Shown piece after piece: positions 39,507 to 48,287 of a DNA stretch of 64,000 nucleotides. A model generated the notes under the pieces. That model was not told the DNA's origin. It did not search any database and saw nothing but the letters and a program-made list of their open reading frames with translations. The position numbers and the translations under genes were made by a program. How positions within the stretch are numbered: the stretch's first letter is position 1; each line of letters opens with the position of its first letter. This DNA is from Hydrogenophaga sp. IBVHS2 (GTDB lineage: Bacteria; Pseudomonadota; Gammaproteobacteria; Burkholderiales; Burkholderiaceae_C): positions 892,876 to 956,875 of the forward strand of contig NZ_NFUT01000002.1 in assembly GCF_002127215.1 (NCBI RefSeq), read 5' to 3'.

Positions 39507-41156
39507 TCAGTGGACCGAAGGGTCGTTGCCCAGGCCGGCCGGCAGCAGCGGGCCGGCGCGCGGGGGCGCCCAGTCGGTGGGCCACAGGCGCAGGGTCAGC
39601 CGGGTGTAGAACTCGTCGACGTAGAAACCGGCGTAGCTCCAGCGGCGCCAGCCTTCCAGCCAGCGGGCCCGCCACTGCAGGCCGGCCAGGGCCAGGTACA
39701 TCAGGGCCATGCCGACCAGGGCCAGCAGACCCAGCAGGTGGTCCGGCCGCTCGGTGGTGCCCAGCGGCAGGGCATGGGCGGCATAGGCCAGTACCGACAG
39801 GCCGGCAATCGCCAGGGCACCGGCGGCCAGGCGCCAGCCATCGGAGCCGGCGGCTGCGGACGACTCGGTGCGCGGCAGCCACAGCAGCGGTGCCCAGGCC
39901 AGCGCCAGCACACCGCTCCACCACCAAGGCCAGCCGGACGGGATGGCGCCGGGCCCGACCACCAGCGTTGCCACCTGGGCCGCCAGGGCCAGTGTGGCGG
40001 CCAGCACGGCGGCAGAGATCAGCGGGGCCGCCAGCAGGCTGCCCGCCCGCACACGGGCGGCAGGGGCCCGCAGGCGCTGCAGCCGCACGTCGCGCACCAC
40101 GCCGGAGGCCGACAGGAAGGCATGCGCCTTGTACAGCGAGTGACCCAGCAGGTGCAGGGCTGCCAGGGTGTACAGGCCCAGACCGCATTCCATGACCATG
40201 AACCCCATCTGCGCCACGGTGGACCAGGCCAGGCGCACCTTCACGCTGATGCGGGTGAGCATGACCAGGCCGGCCAGCAGGGCGGTGGTCAGGCCCACGG
40301 CCACCAGCAGCCAGCGCGCCAGCGGCGTGGCATCGAGCAGCGGCGAGAAGCGGATCAGCACGAAGCCGCCCAGGTTGACCACACCGGCATGCAGCAGGGC
40401 CGACACCGGGGTGGGTGCCTCCATCACCTGGATCAGCCAGCCGTGCACCGGCAGCAGGGCGGTGCGCAGCACCACGGCCAGCGCCAGGCACACGGCGCTG
40501 GCCTGCAGGGCCGGACCGGCGCCGTGCTGGGCCAGATGGGCCCACAGGGCCGGCAGGCTGCCGCTGCCCACCGAGGTCCAGGCCAGGGCGGCGGCCAGCA
40601 GCAGCAGGCCGTCGGCCAGGCGGTCGGCCAGGCGCTTCTTGTGGGCCGCCAACAGGGCGAACGGCCGCTCGGGGTAGAACACCAGCAGCTGCTGCAGCGC
40701 CACGCCCACCAGCGCCCAGGCCGCGATCAGCACCCACCAGTGGTCGGCCAGCAGCAGGGTATGGACCGAGGCCAGCACCCCGGCCAGGGCGCTGATGTAG
40801 CGGCCCTGCCGGCGCTCGCCCTGCAGGTAGCGGGCCGAGAAAGCGGCGATCACCGTGCCGAGCCACTGCACCAGCAGGGCCATCCAGGCGGCCCAGGGGG
40901 TGCTCGCCAGCCAGGGCGACAGGGCCTGGGTGTGGTCGGGTCGCGCCAGACCGGTCACATGCAGCACCACCGGGACCGCGCTGAACGCCACGGCCAGCAG
41001 GCCCAGCCGGCGCAGCGCGGTCCAGCCAGTGTGGGGCGCCACCGGATCGCCGGTGCGCTGGCGCAGCGGCAGCAGCATGGCCAGCAGCATGAGCACGGCC
41101 GGCGCCAGGGTGATGGCGGGCATCAGGTGGTTGAGCAGGGCATCGGGTGGGGTCAT
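39507..41156 (-). CDS. dabB: DabB, proton-channel-like (NuoL family) subunit
   Basis: A 549-aa inner-membrane protein of the complex I antiporter-like family, expected to pass cations or protons to drive DabA. About a dozen hydrophobic helices are visible; HGWLIQVMEAPTPVSALLHAGVVNLGGF (two parts) is the NuoL/MrpA core with its conserved Lys/His positions nearby. The start at 41156 has ACAGGAC upstream; an earlier in-frame start at 41195 would add 13 unlikely residues. The dabB-dabA order and missing Nuo genes argue against a complex I operon. Confidence 0.92.
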   Translation of the reverse strand: MTPPDALLNHLMPAITLAPAVLMLLAMLLPLRQRTGDPVAPHTGWTALRRLGLLAVAFSAVPVVLHVTGLARPDHTQALSPWLASTPWAAWMALLVQWLGTVIAAFSARYLQGERRQGRYISALAGVLASVHTLLLADHWWVLIAAWALVGVALQQLLVFYPERPFALLAAHKKRLADRLADGLLLLAAALAWTSVGSGSLPALWAHLAQHGAGPALQASAVCLALAVVLRTALLPVHGWLIQVMEAPTPVSALLHAGVVNLGGFVLIRFSPLLDATPLARWLLVAVGLTTALLAGLVMLTRISVKVRLAWSTVAQMGFMVMECGLGLYTLAALHLLGHSLYKAHAFLSASGVVRDVRLQRLRAPAARVRAGSLLAAPLISAAVLAATLALAAQVATLVVGPGAIPSGWPWWWSGVLALAWAPLLWLPRTESSAAAGSDGWRLAAGALAIAGLSVLAYAAHALPLGTTERPDHLLGLLALVGMALMYLALAGLQWRARWLEGWRRWSYAGFYVDEFYTRLTLRLWPTDWAPPRAGPLLPAGLGNDPSVH

Positions 41157-41222
41157 GTCGGGTCCTGTGGCAACGGCGCTGGGCGTGTTTCGCAATGCCC
41201 GGGATGGTGCCGACCGCGTTCC

Positions 41223-41274
41223 ATTCTGTAAAATACATTGTTCAGAATCTACCGTTCGGTATTAAAGAACAATG
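41223..41274. promoter_or_regulatory. Operator-like inverted repeats between dabB and the LysR gene
   Basis: Two overlapping inverted repeats lie in the 115-base divergent gap: ATTCTG (41223-41228) with CAGAAT (41243-41248), and CATTGTTC (41236-41243) with GAACAATG (41267-41274), the latter covering the LysR ATG. TAAAAT at 41229-41234 may be a -10 for the regulator. The layout suits LysR-type autoregulation and control of dabBA. Confidence 0.5.
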
Positions 41275-42201
41275 CAGCTTGATCAGTTCAACTTCCACCA
41301 CCTGTTCTATTTCTGGCGGGTGGCCAAGATCGGCCACCTCACGCGGGCCGCGACCGAGATGCACGTGTCGCAGTCGGCGTTGTCGGCCCAGATCCGGCAG
41401 TTGGAAGACCGGCTGGGCGAGCCCTTGTTCGAACGCCAGGGCCGCCGCCTGGTGCTCACCGCCACCGGCCAGATGGTGCTGTCCTACGCCGAGAACATCT
41501 TCGGGCTGGGGCAGGAGATGCTGGGGCGACTGCAGGGCCGGGTGGAGGGCATGACCCGCCTGCGCGTGGGCAGCGTGGCCACGCTGTCGCGCAACTACCA
41601 GCAGCAGTGGATCCGGCCGCTGCTGGCCGATGCCGGCGTGGTGCTCACGCTGGAGTCGGGCCTGCTGGAGGACTTGCTGGACCGGCTGGCCCGTCACCAG
41701 CTGGACGTGGTGCTGGCCAACGAGCCGGTCTCCACCAACCCGGATCGCCCGGTGCACTGCCGCTTTCTGGGCAGTCAGGCCATCTCTCTGGTCGGGCCGG
41801 CGGCTGCGTGGTCAGGCCGCAGCCTGCGGCTGCCGGAAGACCTCGATGGCCTGGAAGTGGCCTTGCCGGGACCGCGCCATGCCTTGCGCGCCCAGTTCGA
41901 TGCGCTGTGCCTGGCCGCCGACGTGCGTCCGCGGCTGCGCGCCGAGGTGGACGACATGGCCATGCTGCGTCTGATCGCCCGGGACAGCGGCTGGCTCACC
42001 GTGCTGCCCGAGGTGGTGGTGCAGGACGAACTGCGCAACGGCGTGCTGGTGCGGGTGGGCCAGTCCACCCGGCTGGAGGAGCACTTCTATGCCATCACCA
42101 CGCCGCACCGGCACCGGCTGGAGCGGCTGGAGCAGCTGCTGGCCGCCAGTGGTCCGGAGGTGACCCCGTCGGTATTCAGCGCTTCGGAAGCCAGGGCCTG
42201 A
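41272..42201 (+). CDS. NhaR-like LysR family regulator
   Basis: A 309-aa LysR regulator whose N-terminus ([22 protein letters not shown]) resembles the NhaR subgroup, in which E. coli NhaR senses sodium. The helix-turn-helix runs to [19 protein letters not shown]. It is divergent from dabB, so the obvious target is dabBA; control by cations, pH or CO2 limitation is inference. The 3' end overlaps the convergent otnI gene by 26 bases. Spacing between its ATG and the dabB start is 115 bases. Confidence 0.88.
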   Translation: MQLDQFNFHHLFYFWRVAKIGHLTRAATEMHVSQSALSAQIRQLEDRLGEPLFERQGRRLVLTATGQMVLSYAENIFGLGQEMLGRLQGRVEGMTRLRVGSVATLSRNYQQQWIRPLLADAGVVLTLESGLLEDLLDRLARHQLDVVLANEPVSTNPDRPVHCRFLGSQAISLVGPAAAWSGRSLRLPEDLDGLEVALPGPRHALRAQFDALCLAADVRPRLRAEVDDMAMLRLIARDSGWLTVLPEVVVQDELRNGVLVRVGQSTRLEEHFYAITTPHRHRLERLEQLLAASGPEVTPSVFSASEARA

Positions 42202-42982
42202 TCCAGCCCAGGCCGGCGCTGGTGCCACCGGGCACGGCTCCGCGGCGGGGCCGGTACTCGCAACCGATCCAGCCGTCATAGCCCAGGTCGTCGAGCAGGG
42301 CGAACAGATAGGGGTGGTGCAGCTCGCCCACATCGGGCTCGTGCCGCTCGGGCACACCAGCGATCTGGATGTGGCCCACGTTGCCACCGGGCAGGTACTG
42401 GCGGATCTTCATGGCCAGATCACCCTCGACGATCTGCGCGTGGTAGAGGTCCATCTGCACCTTGACGTTGGGCTCGCCGATCTCGGCCACCAGCGCATGG
42501 GCCTGGTCCTGCCGGCTCAGGAAAAAGCCGGGCATGTCGCGCGGGTTGATGGGTTCGATCAGCAGGTTCACCCCCACGCTGCCGGCCAGGCGCGCGGCCT
42601 GGCGAAGGTTCCAGATGTAGGTGGTGCGGGCGGCGTCGGGCGACACGTCGGGTGGCACCAGACCGGCCATCACATGGATGCGCGGGCAGTTCAGGGCCTG
42701 GGCATAGGCCAGCGCACGTTCGATGCCTTCGCCGAATTCGGTCTCGCGGCCGGGCAGGCAGGCCAGACCACGCTCGCCACCGTCCCAGTCGCCGGGCGGG
42801 GCATTGAACAGGACCTGCTGCAGGCCATGGGCCTTGAGGCGGGCCGCCAGTTCGTTTGCCTCGAAGGCGTAGGGGAACAGGTATTCCACGGCCTGGAAGC
42901 CATCGGCCGCAGCGGCTTCGAAGCGGTCCAGGAAGGGCAGCTCGTTGTAGAGCATGGACAGGTTGGCGGCAAAACGGGGCAT
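42176..42982 (-). CDS. otnI: 2-oxo-tetronate isomerase (hydroxypyruvate isomerase family)
   Basis: A 268-aa TIM-barrel isomerase of the xylose isomerase-like superfamily. In the acid-sugar route OtnI turns 2-oxo-tetronate into 3-oxo-tetronate. Motifs are [19 protein letters not shown] at the N-terminus, [17 protein letters not shown] and [17 protein letters not shown] with metal-binding Glu, Asp and His candidates, and IGCEYRPR near the end. It is the last gene of the operon, 7 bases after otnC. Hydroxypyruvate isomerase proper is the main alternative; the operon favours OtnI. Confidence 0.9.
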   Translation of the reverse strand: MPRFAANLSMLYNELPFLDRFEAAAADGFQAVEYLFPYAFEANELAARLKAHGLQQVLFNAPPGDWDGGERGLACLPGRETEFGEGIERALAYAQALNCPRIHVMAGLVPPDVSPDAARTTYIWNLRQAARLAGSVGVNLLIEPINPRDMPGFFLSRQDQAHALVAEIGEPNVKVQMDLYHAQIVEGDLAMKIRQYLPGGNVGHIQIAGVPERHEPDVGELHHPYLFALLDDLGYDGWIGCEYRPRRGAVPGGTSAGLGWIRPWLPKR

Positions 42983-42989
42983 GGGTCGG

Positions 42990-43697
42990 TCACCAGTGGG
43001 CGCCAAAGTGCTGGCGCAGTTCGTCGATGCGGTCCTCGCTGAGGGGGACGGGCTGGTCAGGTCCGAGCTGGTTGAACAGCGCGGCGGTTTCTTCGAGTTC
43101 TTCCAGCACGGCCATGGCGGAAGCCGGCGTGTCGTGCCAGACGTTGGGCCCCAGCCGCGCCAGCATGACCGCCCGCAGCAGGCGCCCCTGGGCAGCGTGG
43201 CGGGCGATGGTCAGCGCGACCCGATCGGCCGCGGCCGGATCGCCCGGCCGGTGGTAGGCCACGTGCGGCACGCGCCCGACCTTCATCACGAAGTACGGCG
43301 TGATGGCGGGCAGCAGTTCGGCATCGGCCGGCAGGGTGCCGCCGGCGCGGCTGTCGGCCCGGATGGACGCTGCCACCAGCGCGCGGCTGTGGGTGTGGAT
43401 CACGCAGCCGGCCGCACGGCCGGCATCCGCCGTCGCCTGGTAGATGCGACGGTGCAGCACGATGGTCTTGCTGGCCCGGTCGCCACCGATCTGCAGGCCC
43501 TGCGCGTCGAGCCGGGCCAGGCGCGCCGGATCGAGCGTGCCCAGGCAGGCGTCGGTGGGCGTGATGAGAAAACCGTCGTCCAGCCGCACGCTGATGTTGC
43601 CGGCGGTGGCGTGCACATAGCCGCGCTCGAACAGGCTCTGCCCGGCGCGGCAGATGGCGTCGCGGGCACGGGTCTCGGCGGACTGTAGTTCGCTCAT
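42990..43697 (-). CDS. otnC: 3-oxo-tetronate 4-phosphate decarboxylase (class II aldolase fold)
   Basis: A 235-aa class II aldolase/adducin-family enzyme. In the threonate route OtnC decarboxylates 3-oxo-tetronate 4-phosphate to dihydroxyacetone phosphate. Signature parts are [20 protein letters not shown] (substrate/phosphate binding), [13 protein letters not shown] with zinc-binding His residues, and [18 protein letters not shown]. Its ATG overlaps the otnK stop by 4 bases. L-fuculose phosphate aldolase relatives are alternatives, but the otnK neighbour makes OtnC the best call. Confidence 0.9.
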   Translation of the reverse strand: MSELQSAETRARDAICRAGQSLFERGYVHATAGNISVRLDDGFLITPTDACLGTLDPARLARLDAQGLQIGGDRASKTIVLHRRIYQATADAGRAAGCVIHTHSRALVAASIRADSRAGGTLPADAELLPAITPYFVMKVGRVPHVAYHRPGDPAAADRVALTIARHAAQGRLLRAVMLARLGPNVWHDTPASAMAVLEELEETAALFNQLGPDQPVPLSEDRIDELRQHFGAHW

Positions 43698-44989
43698 GTG
43701 CGGGGGGCGGCGTCCAGGCTGTGGAACGCCTTGGTGAAGAAGTCGGGGGTGCCGAAGTTGCCGGACTTCAGCGTGATGTGCAAGCCACCCGGTGCATTCA
43801 GGCCGGCATCGGGCAGGGCATGGCACCACGGCACGCCGGGATCGATCTGCGGGCCGATGCGCATCTGTGCGATGCCCAGGGCCTGCACGCAGGCACCCGA
43901 GGTCTCGCCACCGGCCACCACCAGCTGCTGCACGCCCCGGGCCACCAGACCTCGGGCGATGTCGGCGATGGTCCGCTCCACCATCGCACCGGCCTTCTCC
44001 ACCCCCAGCTGACCCTGTATGGCCTTCACGTCGCGCGGCTCGGCGGTGGAATAGATCAGCACCGGGCCGCTGGCCAGCTGTGGCTGCGCCCAGGCCAGGG
44101 CCTCGGCACACACGTCCACGCCGGCGGCGATGCGCAGCGGGTCGATGGCCAGCGCCGGCCGGCCCGACCGGATGAAGTTCAGCACCTGGGCATTGGTGGC
44201 CGCGGAGCAGCTGCCCGACACCACCGCCTGCAGACCCCGCGCGGGCGGCAGATCGGCCGCCATGGACGAAGGTGCCAGCCCGAAGTTGGCCGGCAGGCCG
44301 ATGGCCAGGCCCGAGCCGGCCGTGAGCAGGGGCAGGGCGGCCATGGCCGGCCCCAGGCGCAGCAGGTCGTCGTTCGACACGGCATCCACGATGGCCATGG
44401 ACACGCCCTCGGCGCGCAGCGCGGCGATGCGCTCGGTCACGGCCTGCGCACCTTGCGCCACCACGCTGTGGTCGATCAGCCCCACCCGGCGCCGGGTCTG
44501 CGCCTGCAGCACCCTCACCAGGTTGGGGTCGGTCATGGGCGTGAGCGGGTGGTTCTGCATGCCGCTCTCGTTGAGCAGCACATCGCCGGCGAACAGGTAA
44601 CCCTTGAAGACGGTGCGCTTGTTGTCCGGAAAGGCCGGCGTGGCCACGGTGAAGTCGGTGCCCAGCGCATCCATCAGCGCCTCGGTGACCGGCCCGATGT
44701 TGCCCTGCGGCGTGCTGTCGAAGGTCGAGCAGTACTTGAAGTAGATCTGTTGCGCGCCCTGGGCCTGCAGCCATCGCAGCGCGGCCAGCGACTGGGCCAC
44801 CGCCTCGGCCGCCGGGATGGTGCGCGACTTCAGCGCCACCACCACCGCATCGGCCTCGGTGTCCAGCGCGGCCGGCGGCACGCCGATGGTCTGCACCACC
44901 CGCATGCCGGCGCGCACCAGGTTGTTGGCCAGGTCGGTGGCGCCGGTGAAGTCGTCGGCGATGCAGCCCAGCTTCAGTGAACCGCTCAT
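43694..44989 (-). CDS. otnK: 3-oxo-tetronate kinase (DUF1537 four-carbon acid sugar kinase)
   Basis: A 431-aa kinase of the former DUF1537 group that phosphorylates 3-oxo-tetronate at the 4-position with ATP. The N-terminal domain has LGCIADDFTGATDLANNLV with the conserved DDFTGATD substrate site, then YFKYCSTFDSTPQGNIGPV. The C-terminal domain contains VVAGGETSGACVQALG and a GLHITLKSGNFG-like nucleotide-binding end. ATGA-type 4-base overlaps on both sides (ltnD before, otnC after) show tight coupling. Confidence 0.94.
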   Translation of the reverse strand: MSGSLKLGCIADDFTGATDLANNLVRAGMRVVQTIGVPPAALDTEADAVVVALKSRTIPAAEAVAQSLAALRWLQAQGAQQIYFKYCSTFDSTPQGNIGPVTEALMDALGTDFTVATPAFPDNKRTVFKGYLFAGDVLLNESGMQNHPLTPMTDPNLVRVLQAQTRRRVGLIDHSVVAQGAQAVTERIAALRAEGVSMAIVDAVSNDDLLRLGPAMAALPLLTAGSGLAIGLPANFGLAPSSMAADLPPARGLQAVVSGSCSAATNAQVLNFIRSGRPALAIDPLRIAAGVDVCAEALAWAQPQLASGPVLIYSTAEPRDVKAIQGQLGVEKAGAMVERTIADIARGLVARGVQQLVVAGGETSGACVQALGIAQMRIGPQIDPGVPWCHALPDAGLNAPGGLHITLKSGNFGTPDFFTKAFHSLDAAPRT

Positions 44990-45879
44990 GCCTGGCGCTC
45001 CGGCAGGGTGATGCCCGGGAAGATCTTGATCACCGCGCTGTCGTCCTCGCGGCCGAAACCGGCCGTGGAGGCCTGCATGAACATCTGGTGCGCGGTGGCG
45101 GCCAGCGGCAGCGGAAACTTGCTGGCCCGGGCGGTGTCGAGCACCAGACCCAGGTCCTTGACGAAGATGTCCACGGCCGACAGCGGCGTGTAGTCGCCGG
45201 CCACGACGTGGGCCATGCGGTTCTCGAACATCCAGCTGTTGCCGGCGCTGTGGGTGATGACCTCGTACAGCGCGGCCGGCTCCACCCCTTCGCGCAGGCC
45301 CAGGGCCATGGCTTCGGCGGCGGCGGCAATGTGCACACCGGCCAGCAGCTGGTTGATGATCTTCACCTTGCTGCCGGCCCCGGCCTTCTCTCCCAGGCGG
45401 TACACCTTGCCGGCCATGGCGTCCAGCACCGCCTCGGCGGCGGCATAGGCCTCGGGGCGGGCCGAGGTCATCATGGTCATCTGGCCTGAAGCCGCCTTGG
45501 CCGCGCCACCGGAGATGGGCGCGTCGATGTAGTGCACGCCCTGGGCCAGCAGCTTTTCTTCCAGCGCCATCGACCAGTTGGGGTCGACGGTGGAGCACAT
45601 GATGAAGGTGCTGCCGGGCTGCATGGCCGCGGCGGCGCCGCCTTCGCCGAACAGCACCGATTCGGTCTGGGCTGCGTTCACCACCACCGACACCACCACC
45701 GGTGCGGCCGCCGCCACTTCGGCGGGGGTCTTCCAGGCGGTGCCGCCATCGGCCGCAAAGGCCTGCGCTGCTTCAAAACGCACATCGCAGGCGTGCACAT
45801 GGAATCCGTTGTTGCGCAGGGTGCGGGCAATGCCGGCGCCCATGGCGCCCAGGCCGATCAGGCCAACGTGTCGGGTCAT
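44986..45879 (-). CDS. ltnD: L-threonate dehydrogenase (beta-hydroxyacid dehydrogenase family)
   Basis: A 297-aa NAD-dependent dehydrogenase expected to oxidise L-threonate to 2-oxo-tetronate, feeding OtnI. The Rossmann motif is VGLIGLGAMGAGIARTL, the substrate site DAPISGGAAKAASGQM, and the catalytic Lys region KVKIINQLLAGVHIAAA. The start at 45879 was selected because homology begins with MTRHVGLIG. 3-hydroxyisobutyrate or tartronate semialdehyde reductases are close relatives; the operon decides for LtnD (D-threonate enzymes belong to another family). Confidence 0.88.
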   Translation of the reverse strand: MTRHVGLIGLGAMGAGIARTLRNNGFHVHACDVRFEAAQAFAADGGTAWKTPAEVAAAAPVVVSVVVNAAQTESVLFGEGGAAAAMQPGSTFIMCSTVDPNWSMALEEKLLAQGVHYIDAPISGGAAKAASGQMTMMTSARPEAYAAAEAVLDAMAGKVYRLGEKAGAGSKVKIINQLLAGVHIAAAAEAMALGLREGVEPAALYEVITHSAGNSWMFENRMAHVVAGDYTPLSAVDIFVKDLGLVLDTARASKFPLPLAATAHQMFMQASTAGFGREDDSAVIKIFPGITLPERQA

Positions 45880-45905
45880 GTCGATGTCCTTGAATGCAGG
45901 GGGCG

Positions 45906-47267
45906 TCAGCCCATCAGTGCCCACAGCAGGGCGGTCAGCAGGAAGCCGGCGATGCCCAGCACGGTGGTCAGCACCGTCCAGCTGCGCAGGCCGTCGGCCA
46001 CGCTCAGGCCGAGGTAGCGGGTCACGATCCAGAAGCCCGAATCGTTGACGTGCGACAGGCCCAGGCCACCGAAGCCGATGGCCACCGCGATCAGGGCGAC
46101 CTGCACCGTGCTGTAGCCGCCGCTGGCCACCGCTTCGGCCAGCAGGCCGCAGGTGGTGAGGATGGCCACGGTCGCCGAGCCCTGGGCGGCACGCAGCGCC
46201 AGCGAGATCAGGAAGGCGGCCAGCAGCAGGGGCAGCCCGGCCGACGCGATGCTGCCCGACAGGGCTGCGCCGATGCCGGTGCTGGTCAGCACCTTGGCGA
46301 ACACGCCGCCGGCACCGGTCACCAGGATCACGGTGGCGGCCGGCGGCAGGGCCGACTCCATCACCTCGCTGGTGCGGGCGTTCGACCAGCCCTGTCGCTT
46401 GGCGATCAGGAAGAAGGCCAGGCCGATGGCGACCATCAGCGCAAACACCGGGGCGCCGATGAACGACAGCACGCCGCGCACCGGATCGCCCTTGGGCAGC
46501 AGGGTGGCGCCGGTGGTGCCCAGCATGATCAGCAGCAGCGGCACGATGATGAGCGAGAGCACCACGCCCACGCCGGGTGCGGCCAGGCGTTCCTTGTCGC
46601 CGCTGCCGGCGTCAAAGGCGGCGAACTGCTCGGCGGTGGCCGGCAGCATGGCGTAGCGGCGACGGTTGAGCCAGCCGCCCACGTACTGAGACAGCACCGC
46701 CAGCGGCAGGCAGATGGCCAGGCCCAGCAGCGTGATCCAGCCCACGTCGGCCTGCAGCACGGCCGCACCGCCGACGATGCCGGGGTGCGGCGGCACCACC
46801 ACATGGGTAGCCAGCATGATGCCGGCCACCGGCAGGCCGAACTTCACCGGGTCGACCCTGGCGGCCTTGCAGAAGCCGTAAATGATGGGCACCAGGATGA
46901 TGAAGCCCACGTCGAAGAACACCGGGATCGACAGCACCAGCGCAGCCGCCGTGAGCGCCGCCGGCACCCGCCTGGGCCCGAGCCAGCCAGTGAAGCGGTG
47001 GGCCAGGCTGCCGGCCCCGCCGGAGACTTCGATGATGCGGCCCAGCATGGCGCCCAGCGCCACCAGGATGGCCACCGAACCCAGGGTGCCGCCCATGCCC
47101 TGGATCAGGGTGGGCACGATGTCGGCGGCGGGCATGCCGGCCACCAGGGCCACCAGGATGCTCACCAGCATCATGGCCACGAAGGCATGGACCTGGAAAC
47201 GGATGATGAGGACCAGCAGCAGGACGACGCTGGCCAGAGCGATGCCCAGCAGGGCGGCGGTGGACAT
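45906..47267 (-). CDS. GntP-family acid-sugar permease
   Basis: Inner-membrane H+ symporter (453 aa) of the gluconate permease family with 12 or more hydrophobic segments. Typical parts are GGTLGSVAILVALGAMLGRI, SIPVFFDVGFIILVPIIYG and ATHVVVPPHPGIVGGAAVL. As the first gene of the ltnD-otnKCI operon it probably imports threonate; ligand choice is inference. A GGAG ribosome site lies 9 bases upstream. An operator-like palindrome lies 68-86 bases upstream of the start. Confidence 0.92.
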   Translation of the reverse strand: MSTAALLGIALASVVLLLVLIIRFQVHAFVAMMLVSILVALVAGMPAADIVPTLIQGMGGTLGSVAILVALGAMLGRIIEVSGGAGSLAHRFTGWLGPRRVPAALTAAALVLSIPVFFDVGFIILVPIIYGFCKAARVDPVKFGLPVAGIMLATHVVVPPHPGIVGGAAVLQADVGWITLLGLAICLPLAVLSQYVGGWLNRRRYAMLPATAEQFAAFDAGSGDKERLAAPGVGVVLSLIIVPLLLIMLGTTGATLLPKGDPVRGVLSFIGAPVFALMVAIGLAFFLIAKRQGWSNARTSEVMESALPPAATVILVTGAGGVFAKVLTSTGIGAALSGSIASAGLPLLLAAFLISLALRAAQGSATVAILTTCGLLAEAVASGGYSTVQVALIAVAIGFGGLGLSHVNDSGFWIVTRYLGLSVADGLRSWTVLTTVLGIAGFLLTALLWALMG

Positions 47268-47334
47268 GGGGAGGGTCTCCGTGAAAGAACGGCAGGGACC
47301 GGCACCGGGCCGATCAGCCGCCGTTGGGCGTTAT

Positions 47335-47353
47335 TCGTATGGTCATCATACAA
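47335..47353. promoter_or_regulatory. FadR/GntR-type operator candidate
   Basis: TCGTATG (47335-47341) and CATACAA (47347-47353) form a near-perfect inverted repeat with a 5-base centre. On the minus strand it contains TATGAT, a -10-like hexamer, so a repressor bound here would block transcription of the permease operon. It lies between the permease start and the regulator's 3' end. Confidence 0.6.
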
Positions 47354-47394
47354 CTTTGCCAGCCCGGGGTTCGGTCAGGGTCATCACCTGGGCG

Positions 47395-48171
47395 TCAGCG
47401 GACGGCCTTGCCGGCCATGATCAGGGCCTGGGCATAACGGGCGCCATCCTGCTGCCAGAACGCCGGATCGGCCTGGCCGATGCGCGCTGCTGCGTTGTGC
47501 ATGTGGCTGGCCGCTGCGGCCCGGGCAGCCGCCGGGTCGGCGGCTTCGATGGCCTCGACCAGGCGCTGGTGTTCCCGCAGCACATCGGCCGCGAAGTGGG
47601 CATGGCGGGCCTCGTTGGCCCGGGTCACGCGGGTGGCGTCCTGCAGGAACTGCGAGAGGTAGTCCAGGGTGCGGATCAGGAACGGGTTGCCGGCAGCCTG
47701 GGCGATGGCCCGGTGGAAGGCCACATCCTCTTCCACGCCGTCCCGCCCGGCGGCCACGGCTGCGTCGATGGCCAGCAGTGCACGGCGGATGGCCTTCACA
47801 TCCGAGGCCTTGCGGCGCTGGGCCGCCAGCTCGGCCACCTCGGCCTCCAGGGCGCGGCGCACCTCCACGATCTGCAGCACCGCCTCGATGGAGGCGCTGG
47901 TCTGAGGATCGAACTTGAGCGGTTCCACATCGGGCTTGATGACGAACATGCCGCTGCCCTGACGCGCGTCGACCAGCCCCAGCGAGCGCAGCCGGGAGAT
48001 CGCTTCGCGCACCACGGTGCGACTGACACCGAACTGCTGCACCAGGCTCTGCTCGGTGGGCAGCTTCTCGCCCGGAGCGAGCCGGCCGGCACGGATTTCG
48101 GCCTCCAGGGTGGCGGCCACCTGATCGGCCAGGCGGGCGCCGGGTTTGACGGTCTGGAAGGTGACGGACAT
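47395..48171 (-). CDS. FadR-subfamily GntR transcriptional regulator
   Basis: A 258-aa regulator. The N-terminal winged helix-turn-helix has RLADQVAATLEAEIRAGRLAPG, LPTEQSLVQQFGVSRTVVRE and LVDARQGSGMFV, typical of GntR. The C-terminal FCD helical domain has metal/ligand residues in a DVAFHRAIAQAAGNPF block. It lies directly upstream of the threonate operon on the same strand, with an inverted repeat between, and is probably its ligand-responsive repressor. Confidence 0.92.
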   Translation of the reverse strand: MSVTFQTVKPGARLADQVAATLEAEIRAGRLAPGEKLPTEQSLVQQFGVSRTVVREAISRLRSLGLVDARQGSGMFVIKPDVEPLKFDPQTSASIEAVLQIVEVRRALEAEVAELAAQRRKASDVKAIRRALLAIDAAVAAGRDGVEEDVAFHRAIAQAAGNPFLIRTLDYLSQFLQDATRVTRANEARHAHFAADVLREHQRLVEAIEAADPAAARAAAASHMHNAAARIGQADPAFWQQDGARYAQALIMAGKAVR

Positions 48172-48287
48172 GGACGGGTTCCGGGAGAGATGCCGGGCAC
48201 GCGCCGGCCAGGGCGAACTGTAGCGCGCCGTCCGGGCAGGGCCAGCCCTCCACTAAACTGAAATGCCCTGTCCGTTCAGGAGTGCAC

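Noticed and set aside
39507..41156. Complex I subunit NuoL
   Set aside because: No other nuo genes nearby and a DabA gene directly downstream; the DabB assignment fits better.
39217..41238. 673-codon minus-strand frame overlapping dabB and dabA
   Set aside because: Off-frame shadow (Ala/Gly/Arg/Pro-rich) of the dabB and dabA genes on the same strand.
45894..47420. 508-codon Gln/His/Gly-rich plus-strand frame
   Set aside because: Antisense of the GntP permease; Gln/His runs come from reversed hydrophobic codons.
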